A stretch of 64,000 nucleotides of DNA from Akkermansiaceae bacterium (GTDB lineage: Bacteria > Verrucomicrobiota > Verrucomicrobiia > Verrucomicrobiales > DEV007), in contig JACKQC010000011.1 in the NCBI GenBank assembly GCA_024233085.1, positions 104,898 to 168,897 of the forward strand, written 5' to 3'. Positions within the stretch are counted from its first letter, which is position 1. Each line of letters opens with the position of its first letter. The notes under the pieces are model-generated. The model was not told where the DNA came from. It saw only the letters and a program-made list of their open reading frames with translations, and made no database searches. Below, one piece after another: positions 43,229-50,496 of the stretch. The position numbers and the translations under genes are program-made.

Positions 43229-44179
43229 ATGCGCCGACTCGCCGTCATTTCCGCCGCCACCTATGGATACATGGGCGCGCCCCGCACGCCGGGCTCGCAT
43301 CATGGCACCGCCTTCACCACGACTTTTAACGGCTGGGACGAGGAAAAGGCGAAGACGATCGAGGGCACCTTCGTCCGGTCCGGCCGAAAACTCGACGGCG
43401 GCCGCGTCGTGAAGCTTTGGGATCCCGATCCCGCCGCGGCGAAGAAGCTCGCCGATGTCTGCGGCGTCGGGGAAGTCGCGGCTTCGCCCGAGGCCGCCTG
43501 CGAGGGCGTCGACGCGGTGCTCATCATCGACGACGGCAGCGGCGCGCAGTGGAAATACGCGACGCACGCCTTGAAAAAGGGCGTGCCGGTTTTTTGCGAC
43601 AAGCCGCTCGCCATGACCGCCCGGGAGGCGCGGGCCGTCGCGAAGCTCGTGCGCGAAACGGGCACGCCCTTCATGTCGGCGAGCAGCCTGCGCTTCGTCC
43701 CCGATATCGTGAAGCTCCGCGAGGAGGAGCTTCCGAAGCTGGGCAATGTCTATCTGGCGAGCGCCGCCTGCGGCAACGAGCTGGTCTATTACGGTATCCA
43801 CGCGCTTTCGATGATCTACGCCGTCCTCGGCCGAGGCGCGGTGAGCGCGATGAACGTCGGGCAGCCGGGCGCGAACCTGGTGCGGCTGCGTTTCGAAAAC
43901 CACCGCGACGTGATGCTGCTCGTGGCGGAGAAACAGTGGATGCGCGCCGGTTACCAGATCAATCTCTACGGCGAAAAAGGCTGGCGCAGTCTCCAGCCGG
44001 ACCTGACGAACCTGTATTCCCACCTGCTGGAGGCCTTTCTCGACCTGCTCGACACCGGCAAGGAGAGCGTTCCGGTCGAGGAGGAGGTGGAACTCATCGC
44101 CGCGCTCGAAGCCGGCAAGCGCTCCCTCGAACTCGGGCGCGAGGTGATGCTGGAGGAGGTGCTGAACGGGGGCGCCTGA
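43229..44179 (+). CDS. Gfo/Idh/MocA family oxidoreductase
   Basis: 316 residues. Unusual N-terminus RLAVISAATYGYMGAPRTPG replaces the tight GxGxxG loop; then DAVLIIDDGSGAQWKYATHAL, the EKP-like motif VFCDKPLAMTAREARAVAKL (about 117-136, Asp for Glu) and ELVYYGIHALSMIYAVLGRG with the catalytic-region His. Ends with the usual LELGREVMLEEVL helix. Probably a sugar dehydrogenase; nucleotide binding may be atypical. ATG 43229, preceded by GAAAACT-type repeat words. Confidence 0.82.
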   Translation: MRRLAVISAATYGYMGAPRTPGSHHGTAFTTTFNGWDEEKAKTIEGTFVRSGRKLDGGRVVKLWDPDPAAAKKLADVCGVGEVAASPEAACEGVDAVLIIDDGSGAQWKYATHALKKGVPVFCDKPLAMTAREARAVAKLVRETGTPFMSASSLRFVPDIVKLREEELPKLGNVYLASAACGNELVYYGIHALSMIYAVLGRGAVSAMNVGQPGANLVRLRFENHRDVMLLVAEKQWMRAGYQINLYGEKGWRSLQPDLTNLYSHLLEAFLDLLDTGKESVPVEEEVELIAALEAGKRSLELGREVMLEEVLNGGA

Positions 44180-44212
44180 ATTCGGCCGCCACGGCGGGGG
44201 AATCGCAGTCGA

Positions 44213-46315
44213 TCAATCCCACGCGATGGCCTGGAGCAGGTTGGAGTAGTCGTCGGTCCAGCGCATCTCGCGGGGCGATTCGGTCTCCCACGGGGTGAGG
44301 GCGCCCTCGGCCTCGGCGGCGTCGATCAGGGCGCGGTTTTTCGTGACGAGAACCCAGCGCGAGGCGTTTTCGTCGTTGTTGTCCGGGTAATTGTCGATCT
44401 GCACGGCTTCCCTGCCCAGTTCGCGGGCCAGGGTTCGGACGGGGTCGCTGAGATCGAGATGCAGGTTCGAAATGTGGACCAGCAGCGCGCCGTCCGGGCG
44501 CAGGTGACGGAAATACAACTCGAAGGCCTCCAGCGTGAGCAGGTGCATCGGAATCGAATCGCCGCTGAAGGCGTCGACGAAGATGGCGTCGAACCGGCCC
44601 TCCTCCCCGCCGGCGGCTTCGCGCTGGAGGGTGATGCGCGCGTCGCCGAGCACCACGACGGGCGTGCCATCACAGTCGTCGAGGTAGGTGAACCGGGAGC
44701 GCGCCAGTTCCTCCACCTGGGGATTGATCTCGTAGAAGCGCACCTCGTCGCCGGCGTGCGCGTAGGCCGCCAGGGTGCCGATGCCCAGTCCGACGACGCC
44801 GTAGCGCAAAGGACGCGGGCTCTCGCCGCCCCCGCGGCCGGGACAGTTTCGAAAGAAAACGCCGGGACCGCTGTTTTCGCCGTAATAGGTGTAGGGCCAA
44901 TAACGAAACTGCTCGTCGAGATATTGCCGGCCGTGGCTGATGCGGCCGTGGAACAGGGCGCGGTAGTGATCCTCCGTGTCGACGTATCCCTCGTACACGC
45001 CAAGCACGCCGTAGAAATTGCGCACCATCTGGATCGCCCCGTCGCGAACCTCGGTGTAGTGGGCGTGGAGGGAAAACATCATCGCCCCCGTCGCCCCGAT
45101 CCACGCGACGGCGCCGCCGGCGCGCAGCCGGGGCGAAACGCCGATCTCCGAACGGCGCCCGCCGCGCCAGAGGCAGGCGCCGGCCAGGAGCGCGAAGGCG
45201 ACGAGGCCGGCGTGGAGTTCCCAGTATCCCGAGAAAATCCGGGGCGCGGCGAGACTGACGAAGGCGCCGCCCAGCACCCCGCCGAACGCCACCGCGAGGT
45301 AGAAGCCGGTGAGGTAACGGGGATGCGGCTTGAGGCGCGTCATTTCCCCGTGGCAGACCATGCACGCGGAAAACATCGCCGCGGCGTAGATGGCGATCTG
45401 GATGGTGACGTGGGTTTCGCCCTCGCCGAAGTCCTGGTTCATCAGCCACACGGCGGCGCCGATGGAAACCGCCGCGAAGGCAATCCAGAACGGCCGCCAA
45501 TACCACCGAGGACCGTCAAAGGCGACGATAAAGGTGACGAGATAGAGACTCAGCGGCAGGGCCCAGAGGAAGGGCACCACGGCCACATCCTGGCAGATGC
45601 GATTCGTCGTGGCGAGCAGCAGCAGCGATCCGCAGGCCGACAGCGCCACCCACAGCACGCGGTCGGCGGCGGGCGCGGGGACGTTATCCCCGGCCTCGGG
45701 GACGGCCGACGCGGGCGAGGCGGGCGAGCTTTTCAGGAAGGCCCGGGCGCACACCGCCGCGAGCAGGCCGTAGACGCCGTACCCGATCGACCACAGCCCG
45801 GTCTGCGTGCCCAGCCGGAAAAACGGCTCGATCAGAACCGGGTAGGTCAGCAGGCCGAGCAGCGAACCGAAATTGGACACCGCATAGAGCCGGTAGGGCG
45901 AGCGGCCCGTCGCGACGGCGCCGAACCAGTGTTGCAGCAGCGGTCCCGAGGCCGAGATCGCCACGTAGGGCAGGCCCACCGTCACCGCCAGCAGGCGGAC
46001 AATGCCGAGGACGGGGGAGATTTCGGCGCCGGTCGGCTTCAGCGACTCCGGCGGTGTGATCGGCAGGCACAGCAACGAAAGGGCGAGCACCGCCAGGTGG
46101 ATGCCGGCCTGGAGGCGCGGGCGGCCCCGGAACCAGGTCGCCAACCCGTGGGCGTAGGCGTATCCGGCCAGCAGTCCCGCCTGGAAAAACAGCATGCAGG
46201 TCGCCCAGACCGCCGGGCTGCCGCCGAACCACGGGAGGATGTAGCGGGCCACGATGAGCTGGACCTGAAACAGCAGGAAGGCGCTGAGAAAGATGGCGAG
46301 AACGAACGCGAACAT
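44213..46315 (-). CDS. Fused multi-pass membrane / spermidine-synthase-like protein
   Basis: 700 residues. The first about 440 residues hold around ten membrane helices starting MFAFVLAIFLSAFLLFQVQL and VARYILPWFGGSPAVWATCM, as in the fused MFS/spermidine synthase family. The C-terminal about 250 residues are spermidine-synthase-like: VVGLGIGTLAAYAHAGDEVR (SAM site), RFDAIFVDAFSGDSIPMHLL and ALLVHISNLHLDLSDPVRTL. The aminopropyl-transfer acids cannot be confirmed. Function unknown; related proteins are common in PVC and proteobacteria. ATG 46315. Confidence 0.88.
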   Translation of the reverse strand: MFAFVLAIFLSAFLLFQVQLIVARYILPWFGGSPAVWATCMLFFQAGLLAGYAYAHGLATWFRGRPRLQAGIHLAVLALSLLCLPITPPESLKPTGAEISPVLGIVRLLAVTVGLPYVAISASGPLLQHWFGAVATGRSPYRLYAVSNFGSLLGLLTYPVLIEPFFRLGTQTGLWSIGYGVYGLLAAVCARAFLKSSPASPASAVPEAGDNVPAPAADRVLWVALSACGSLLLLATTNRICQDVAVVPFLWALPLSLYLVTFIVAFDGPRWYWRPFWIAFAAVSIGAAVWLMNQDFGEGETHVTIQIAIYAAAMFSACMVCHGEMTRLKPHPRYLTGFYLAVAFGGVLGGAFVSLAAPRIFSGYWELHAGLVAFALLAGACLWRGGRRSEIGVSPRLRAGGAVAWIGATGAMMFSLHAHYTEVRDGAIQMVRNFYGVLGVYEGYVDTEDHYRALFHGRISHGRQYLDEQFRYWPYTYYGENSGPGVFFRNCPGRGGGESPRPLRYGVVGLGIGTLAAYAHAGDEVRFYEINPQVEELARSRFTYLDDCDGTPVVVLGDARITLQREAAGGEEGRFDAIFVDAFSGDSIPMHLLTLEAFELYFRHLRPDGALLVHISNLHLDLSDPVRTLARELGREAVQIDNYPDNNDENASRWVLVTKNRALIDAAEAEGALTPWETESPREMRWTDDYSNLLQAIAWD

Positions 46316-46409
46316 GGGAAAGGCGTTGGCGGGAGCGAAGTTGATGAAACCGGGCCCGCGGAGGCAATCATTCTTTTTCCCGGCGCGGAGAAATTTTTCA
46401 ACCCCGTCG

Positions 46410-46440
46410 AACAGGGTTGGGTGCGCGATCCAACCCTGTT
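46410..46440. repeat. 31-bp palindromic intergenic repeat, copy 6
   Basis: AACAGGGTTGGGTG / GATCCAACCCTGTT with loop CGC. Its last base is part of the TAA stop of the minus-strand hydrolase gene (46440-47342). Confidence 0.88.
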
Positions 46441-47342
46441 TACTGGGAAATCACGCGGGCGAGCCATTCGCGGGCGGCGGCGCGGGCCGGAGACGGTCGC
46501 AGAAGCCACGCGTCGTTGTGGTTGCGAAAACCGGTCGAAACGAAGGTGAAGTCGCCCGTCAGTCCGGTCTCCGCGAGGTATTTCCGGGTCGCGTCGAGGC
46601 CGACGCCGGCGCTCCGGACGCCCTCCTGACAGAGAAACTGAGGCCGGTTGCCCAAGCGGCGAAGCCGGACGAGCGCCGACGCGCGATCCGCCCCGGCGAA
46701 GGGCCATCCCTCCCGCGCGCCGTCGTAGTGGCTGTAACAGAAAAAGCCGCGCCACCGTTTCGCGATCTCCTCGTCGTGCAGTCCGATGGCGTTGCAGGCG
46801 ATGGCTCCGCGCGAAAAACCGCACAGGATCACGCGGTCGGGATCGCCGGAAAAAGCCGCGCAGACGGCGGGAACGGCGCGTTTCGCATGGGCGACGGTGG
46901 CGTCGGGGCGATGGGTCGGCGGGCTGCCCCACCAGGTGATCGCGAGGGCGTCGCCGGCGTCGTTCAGGAAAGGCAGGCAGGCCCAGATGCAGCCTTTCCC
47001 GCCCGAAAGCCCGTAGCCGAGCTTGCTGCCCTCGGGGCGGCCGGTGCTGATGTCGCCGATGGCGTTTTTGAAATTGCCGTTGCCCGCGTACTCGCAGAGC
47101 ACGGGAAATTTCTTCCCGGGCGACCAATCGACGGGCAGATAGAGCACCAGGGGCGGCACCTCCGCGGGATCGCCGGGCGGACGCCAGAAGACGCGCTTCC
47201 CGGGCGCGGGGGCGGCGTCGATTTCAATCTCGGGAAGGACCAGATCGGGCTCCACCGTCGCGATGTCGGGCGGCGAAGGCTCCTGTCCCGAAACGGTGGC
47301 CGCCATCGTCATGACGAGGGAAATCGCCGCGGTCCGCGTCAT
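46440..47342 (-). CDS. Secreted alpha/beta-hydrolase-like protein
   Basis: 300 residues with signal peptide (TRTAAISLVMTMAATVSGQ). Hydrolase elements: VLYLPVDWSPGKKFPVLCEY, DRVILCGFSRGAIACNAIGL (nucleophile Ser in GFSRG) and a late His-Asp in GFRNHNDAWLLRPS. Related to PVC esterase-like proteins; substrate unknown. ATG 47342 lies 2 bp after the stop of the Mog-like gene, so it is co-transcribed with the molybdenum-cofactor genes, though a functional link is not evident. Its stop touches palindromic repeat copy 6. Confidence 0.78.
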   Translation of the reverse strand: MTRTAAISLVMTMAATVSGQEPSPPDIATVEPDLVLPEIEIDAAPAPGKRVFWRPPGDPAEVPPLVLYLPVDWSPGKKFPVLCEYAGNGNFKNAIGDISTGRPEGSKLGYGLSGGKGCIWACLPFLNDAGDALAITWWGSPPTHRPDATVAHAKRAVPAVCAAFSGDPDRVILCGFSRGAIACNAIGLHDEEIAKRWRGFFCYSHYDGAREGWPFAGADRASALVRLRRLGNRPQFLCQEGVRSAGVGLDATRKYLAETGLTGDFTFVSTGFRNHNDAWLLRPSPARAAAREWLARVISQ

Positions 47343-47344
47343 CT

Positions 47345-47824
47345 TCAGCACGAGGTCGGCTCCTTCCGCGCGAGTTTGACCGCGTGCGGGATGGCGCCTT
47401 CGACGAAGCCGAGGCACTCGACCGCGCCGCTGGGTTTGCCGGGCAGGGCGATGACCAGCGAGCTGTCCACCACGGCGGCGAGTCCGCGCGAGAGGATGGC
47501 GTTGGGCGTGATCTCGAGCGATCGCATTCTCATGGTCTCGCCGAAGCCGGGTATTTCCACGCGCATGACGCCGCGGATCGCCTCCGGGGTCACGTCCCGC
47601 TCGGCGATGCCGGTGCCGCCGGTGGTGAGAACGAGTCCGCAGCCCTGCGCGGAAAACGCCCGGAGGGTCGTCTGAATGCGCGCGAGGTCGTCGGGCACGA
47701 TGGCCTCGGCCTGGACGTCCCAGCCGCGCTCCTCGCAGGCCGCGCGAACAGCCGGGCCGCCATGGTCCTCATACTCGCCCGCGGAGGCGCGGTCCGACAC
47801 GGTGATGATGCCTACCGAAATCAT
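47345..47824 (-). CDS. Molybdopterin adenylyltransferase-type protein (MogA/MoaB)
   Basis: 159 residues. VGIITVSDRASAGEYEDHGG (4-23), CGLVLTTGGTGIAERDVTPEAI with the conserved GGTG, and VIALPGKPSGAVECLGF are the MoCF-domain signatures. It adenylates molybdopterin before metal insertion. MogA and MoaB cannot be told apart with confidence here. ATG 47824; part of the minus-strand group with moaA, moaC and a cupin. Confidence 0.9.
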   Translation of the reverse strand: MISVGIITVSDRASAGEYEDHGGPAVRAACEERGWDVQAEAIVPDDLARIQTTLRAFSAQGCGLVLTTGGTGIAERDVTPEAIRGVMRVEIPGFGETMRMRSLEITPNAILSRGLAAVVDSSLVIALPGKPSGAVECLGFVEGAIPHAVKLARKEPTSC

Positions 47825-47899
47825 TTTTTAGACAAGATTCACAAGATTCGAACGCTTGATCGGGTTTCAAAAAAAATCGCGGCCCTTCGCGGTTTCCCT

Positions 47900-48286
47900 T
47901 CAGCACCCGGCATCGAGAATCTCGATCCGGTCCGGTCCATTGGGCACGAGACAGAGAAATTCGAAGGGTTCCTCGTCGCCGGCCACGTAATCGTGCGGCA
48001 CGCCGGCGGGAATGAAAACGACGTCGCCGGCCTTCACCTCATGCGTTTCCCCGCCGATCCGGACCCGGGCGCGGCCGCGGAGGACGAATTGCTCGTGCTC
48101 GACTTGGTTCGTGTGGAGAGGCATGCCGCCGCCCGGTTCCATGGTAAAGCGGCGCATCGCGAAATTCGGCGCCTGTTCGGACCCGATGAGCACCTGCATC
48201 GTGGTGCCGGTCCCGGCGGCCACGACCTGGCGCGGCAGGCTGTCGGCGGCGGTGACGACGGGGTTGGCTTCGGGTTTTTGGCTCAT
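47900..48286 (-). CDS. Single-domain cupin protein
   Basis: 128 residues. Cupin motif 1 is seen as MPLHTNQVEHEQFVLRGRARVRI and motif 2 as GDVVFIPAGVPHDYVAGDEE, with the metal-binding His/Glu set (HTN..EHEQF, PHDY). Small cupins bind metals or small molecules; the substrate is unknown. It sits between mog and moaC, so a role near molybdenum cofactor is possible but unproven. ATG 48286; inverted GACAGGATTAACAGGATT words occupy the gap to moaC. Confidence 0.85.
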   Translation of the reverse strand: MSQKPEANPVVTAADSLPRQVVAAGTGTTMQVLIGSEQAPNFAMRRFTMEPGGGMPLHTNQVEHEQFVLRGRARVRIGGETHEVKAGDVVFIPAGVPHDYVAGDEEPFEFLCLVPNGPDRIEILDAGC

Positions 48287-48290
48287 TTTC

Positions 48291-48413
48291 TTTGACAGGA
48301 TTAACAGGATTAAGGTTGGATTTTTTCTTTGGTTGCCCGGCTATCGCCGATCGACCGGCGACATGCTCCATATTTTGGGAAATTCTTTTCGAAAATCCTG
48401 TGAATCATGTCAA
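48291..48413. repeat. Inverted pair of phased ACAGGATT words between cupin and moaC genes
   Basis: TTGACAGGATTAACAGGATT on the left (48291-48313) and its near-complement AATCCTGTGAATCATGTCAA on the right (48394-48413) enclose about 80 bp. The right arm covers the moaC stop codon. Confidence 0.65.
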
Positions 48414-48875
48414 AACCGATGTCCCGGGATTCGCCTTCGTTTTTTCGACGAGGACGATGTCGCCGATGCGCATCGATTTGTCGATGGCTTTGCACATGTC
48501 GTAGATCGTCAGCGCGGCGAGGCTGACGGCGGTCAGCGCCTCCATTTCGACTCCGGTCCTGGCGTCGGTTTTGACAATGGCGGTGATTTCGATGCCGTCG
48601 GACCGGTTCTCGAAATCGACCGCCACCTTGGTGAGGGGGAGTTGATGGCACAGCGGAATCAGTTCGGCGGTCCTCTTGGCCGCCTGGATGCCCGCGATCC
48701 GGGCGACGGCGAGCACATCGCCCTTGGGCACGCCTCCCTCGGCGATGGCGGCCACGGTTTCCGCCGCGAGCGCGACGAACCCGCGCGCCGTCGCCTCGCG
48801 CCGGACGGTTGGCTTCTCCGACACATCGACCATCGCGGCCGAACCGTCGTCGCGGATGTGGGTGAGATCAGGCAT
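48405..48875 (-). CDS. moaC: Cyclic pyranopterin monophosphate synthase MoaC
   Basis: 156 residues. DDGSAAMVDVSEKPTVRREA (about 7-26), KGDVLAVARIAGIQAAKRT, the active-site ELIPLCHQLPLTKVAVDF and GVEMEALTAVSLAALTIYDM are definitive. It acts with MoaA to turn GTP into cyclic pyranopterin monophosphate, the first stage of molybdenum-cofactor synthesis. ATG 48875 chosen (MPDLTHIRDDG). Confidence 0.96.
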   Translation of the reverse strand: MPDLTHIRDDGSAAMVDVSEKPTVRREATARGFVALAAETVAAIAEGGVPKGDVLAVARIAGIQAAKRTAELIPLCHQLPLTKVAVDFENRSDGIEITAIVKTDARTGVEMEALTAVSLAALTIYDMCKAIDKSMRIGDIVLVEKTKANPGTSVLT

Positions 48876-48879
48876 GGGA

Positions 48880-49157
48880 ACCACGAATTGGCGCGAATCG
48901 ACACGAATCTTTCTTCATTTGATCGAGAATGGGGTGCGAAAAAACGTGACGGTCAGTTTGGCGGGACGCGCCTATCGCAATTTGATGGGACAGCCGCGGT
49001 CCACGGGCGGTTGGACGGCGGGATTTCGGGAGAACGGTCCCCTTGCCGAAAACATGGCCAGGATGGCCATGCCACCGTTCGCGACCGCCCCTTCCCTTCA
49101 CACCCTCGAGAGGGCGGGGCCTTCAAGCCTTCGTGAAAATACGTGTCCATTCGTGGT
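48880..49157. repeat. Inverted pair of phased CACGAAT repeats flanking the moaC-moaA gap
   Basis: Left arm at 48880-48912 reads ACCACGAATTGGCGCGAATC then GACACGAATC (about 10-bp phasing); the right arm at 49131-49157 is an inverted, shortened version containing ATACGTGTCCATTCGTGGTT. The space between holds a relative of the 244-bp element (48990-49086). Confidence 0.65.
48990..49086. repeat. Diverged, inverted partial copy of the 244-bp element
   Basis: Read on the minus strand it shows GCGAACGGTGGCATGGCCAT then CCTGGCCATG, then CGTTCTCCC, CCAACCGCCCGTGG and CCGCGGC, in the same order and spacing as 22449-22537. The hairpin stem CATGGCCA/TGGCCATG differs from CTTGGGCA/TGCCCAAG by paired changes that keep base pairing. 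Confidence 0.75.
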
Positions 49158-49161
49158 TCGT

Positions 49162-50178
49162 TCACCCGCCAATCGCGATCATCCTTCGCTCGGGCTGGTA
49201 GTTTTCTCGAAACTCGTGCTGCTCGGGCTTGCGATCGACGACTTCGCGGAAAAACCGCGCCAGATCGTCGTCGGTCGCGGCGGGATCGCGCAGCACGGCG
49301 CGCAGGTCGAACTCGAGGTGACTGCCGAGGCAGGGGCGCAATTTTCCCTCGCATGTCAGCCGCAGCTTGTTGCAGGTCTCGCAGAAATGGAGGTTCGTCA
49401 TCGCGCCGATGAACCCGAGTTTCTGGCCCGTCTTTGCGACGCGGTAATAGGTGGCGGGTCCGTTGGTCCGGAACTCCGGCAGGGGTTCCAGCGGGCCGAA
49501 CTTGAATTCGATCAGTTTTTTCGCCTCGCCGAAGGGCAGGAAATTCTCGTCGGTCAGCACCTGGGTCGTGCTGACCGGCATCAGCTCGATGAAGCGCAAC
49601 AGGAGGTCGCGCTCGCGGGCGAAATCGACGAGGTCCCACAGCTCGTGCTCGTTTTGGCCGCGCATCAGCACGGTGTTCATCTTCACGGCGTCAAAGCCGG
49701 CCGCTCTCGCCGCCTCGATCCCGGCCAGCGCCTGGGGCAGAAAATCGCGGCCCGCGGCCCGCGCGTAGGTTTCCCGATCGAGGGTGTCGAGCGAGATATT
49801 CGCGGTGCGGACGCCGGACCGGCGCAAACGATCGGCGACGGTCGGAGAGTCGGCGCCATCCTCGGTCGCGGGACGGCCCAGAAGAGTGCCATTGGTCGAA
49901 ATGCCGATGTCATCGAGCCCTCCGATCCGGCCGAGCTGCTCGAAAAACCACAACACATCGCGCCGGGTGAGCGGTTCGCCGCCCGTGACGCGCACCTTGC
50001 GGATGCCCAGCCCGGCGCCGACGCGGATGACGCGCAGGATTTCCTCGTAGCGAAGAACCTCCGCGCGCGGCAGCCACTCCTGCTCCTCCACGGGCATACA
50101 ATACGCGCAGCGCTCGTTGCACCGGTCGGTGATCGAGACACGGAGGTAGGATATGCGATGGCCGTAGCGGTCTTCCAC
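49162..50178 (-). CDS. moaA: GTP 3',8-cyclase MoaA
   Basis: 338 residues. Radical-SAM cluster CxxxCxxC at C20/C24/C27 (RVSITDRCNERCAYC), GGEPLTRRDVLWFF, DISLDTLDRETYARAAG-type strand, the second 4Fe-4S site FCETCNKLRLTCEGKLRPCL and the required C-terminal Gly-Gly (MIAIGG). It performs the radical step of pterin formation from GTP. The start is a GTG at 50178, giving the expected short N-terminus; no ATG is available nearby. Confidence 0.96.
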   Translation of the reverse strand: MEDRYGHRISYLRVSITDRCNERCAYCMPVEEQEWLPRAEVLRYEEILRVIRVGAGLGIRKVRVTGGEPLTRRDVLWFFEQLGRIGGLDDIGISTNGTLLGRPATEDGADSPTVADRLRRSGVRTANISLDTLDRETYARAAGRDFLPQALAGIEAARAAGFDAVKMNTVLMRGQNEHELWDLVDFARERDLLLRFIELMPVSTTQVLTDENFLPFGEAKKLIEFKFGPLEPLPEFRTNGPATYYRVAKTGQKLGFIGAMTNLHFCETCNKLRLTCEGKLRPCLGSHLEFDLRAVLRDPAATDDDLARFFREVVDRKPEQHEFRENYQPERRMIAIGG

Positions 50179-50496
50179 TGGACAAGTCGGGCCGGGAATA
50201 TGAACCGAACCGGGCCGAAAAAACAGCCCGAACCGCGGAAAAGCGAGCGGAGGGGAACCGCTGATCGGCGCTGATTTTCGCTGATGGATTTCGAACCGCT
50301 GATGGTTTTGAACCGCGAACGGACGCGAATGGCTTTTCGAGTGGCGAGTTTTTGAACCGCGGATGACACGGATTTCACGGATTGAATTTCAGAATGCGTG
50401 TTGGTGATCCTGTTTCAATCCGAATCCGTGCAATCCGTGGTTCCGGATCGTTCGGCCCCGGAAAAAAATCAGCGAAGATCAGCGCCAATAAGCGGT
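50179..50496. other. Repeat-filled intergenic region between moaA and aspS
   Basis: 318 bp without a gene. It is a nest of short words: outer inverted arms at 50255-50285 and 50468-50498 (28 of 31 positions matching, built of GCTGAT units) and inner inverted arms near 50354-50387 and 50414-50444 (CACGGATT units). The outer right arm runs over the aspS stop. The moaA promoter should also be here but I cannot place it. Confidence 0.7.

Noticed and set aside
47345..47824. Mog-like gene as moeA
   Set aside because: Too short and lacks the MoeA N-terminal domains; single MoCF domain only.
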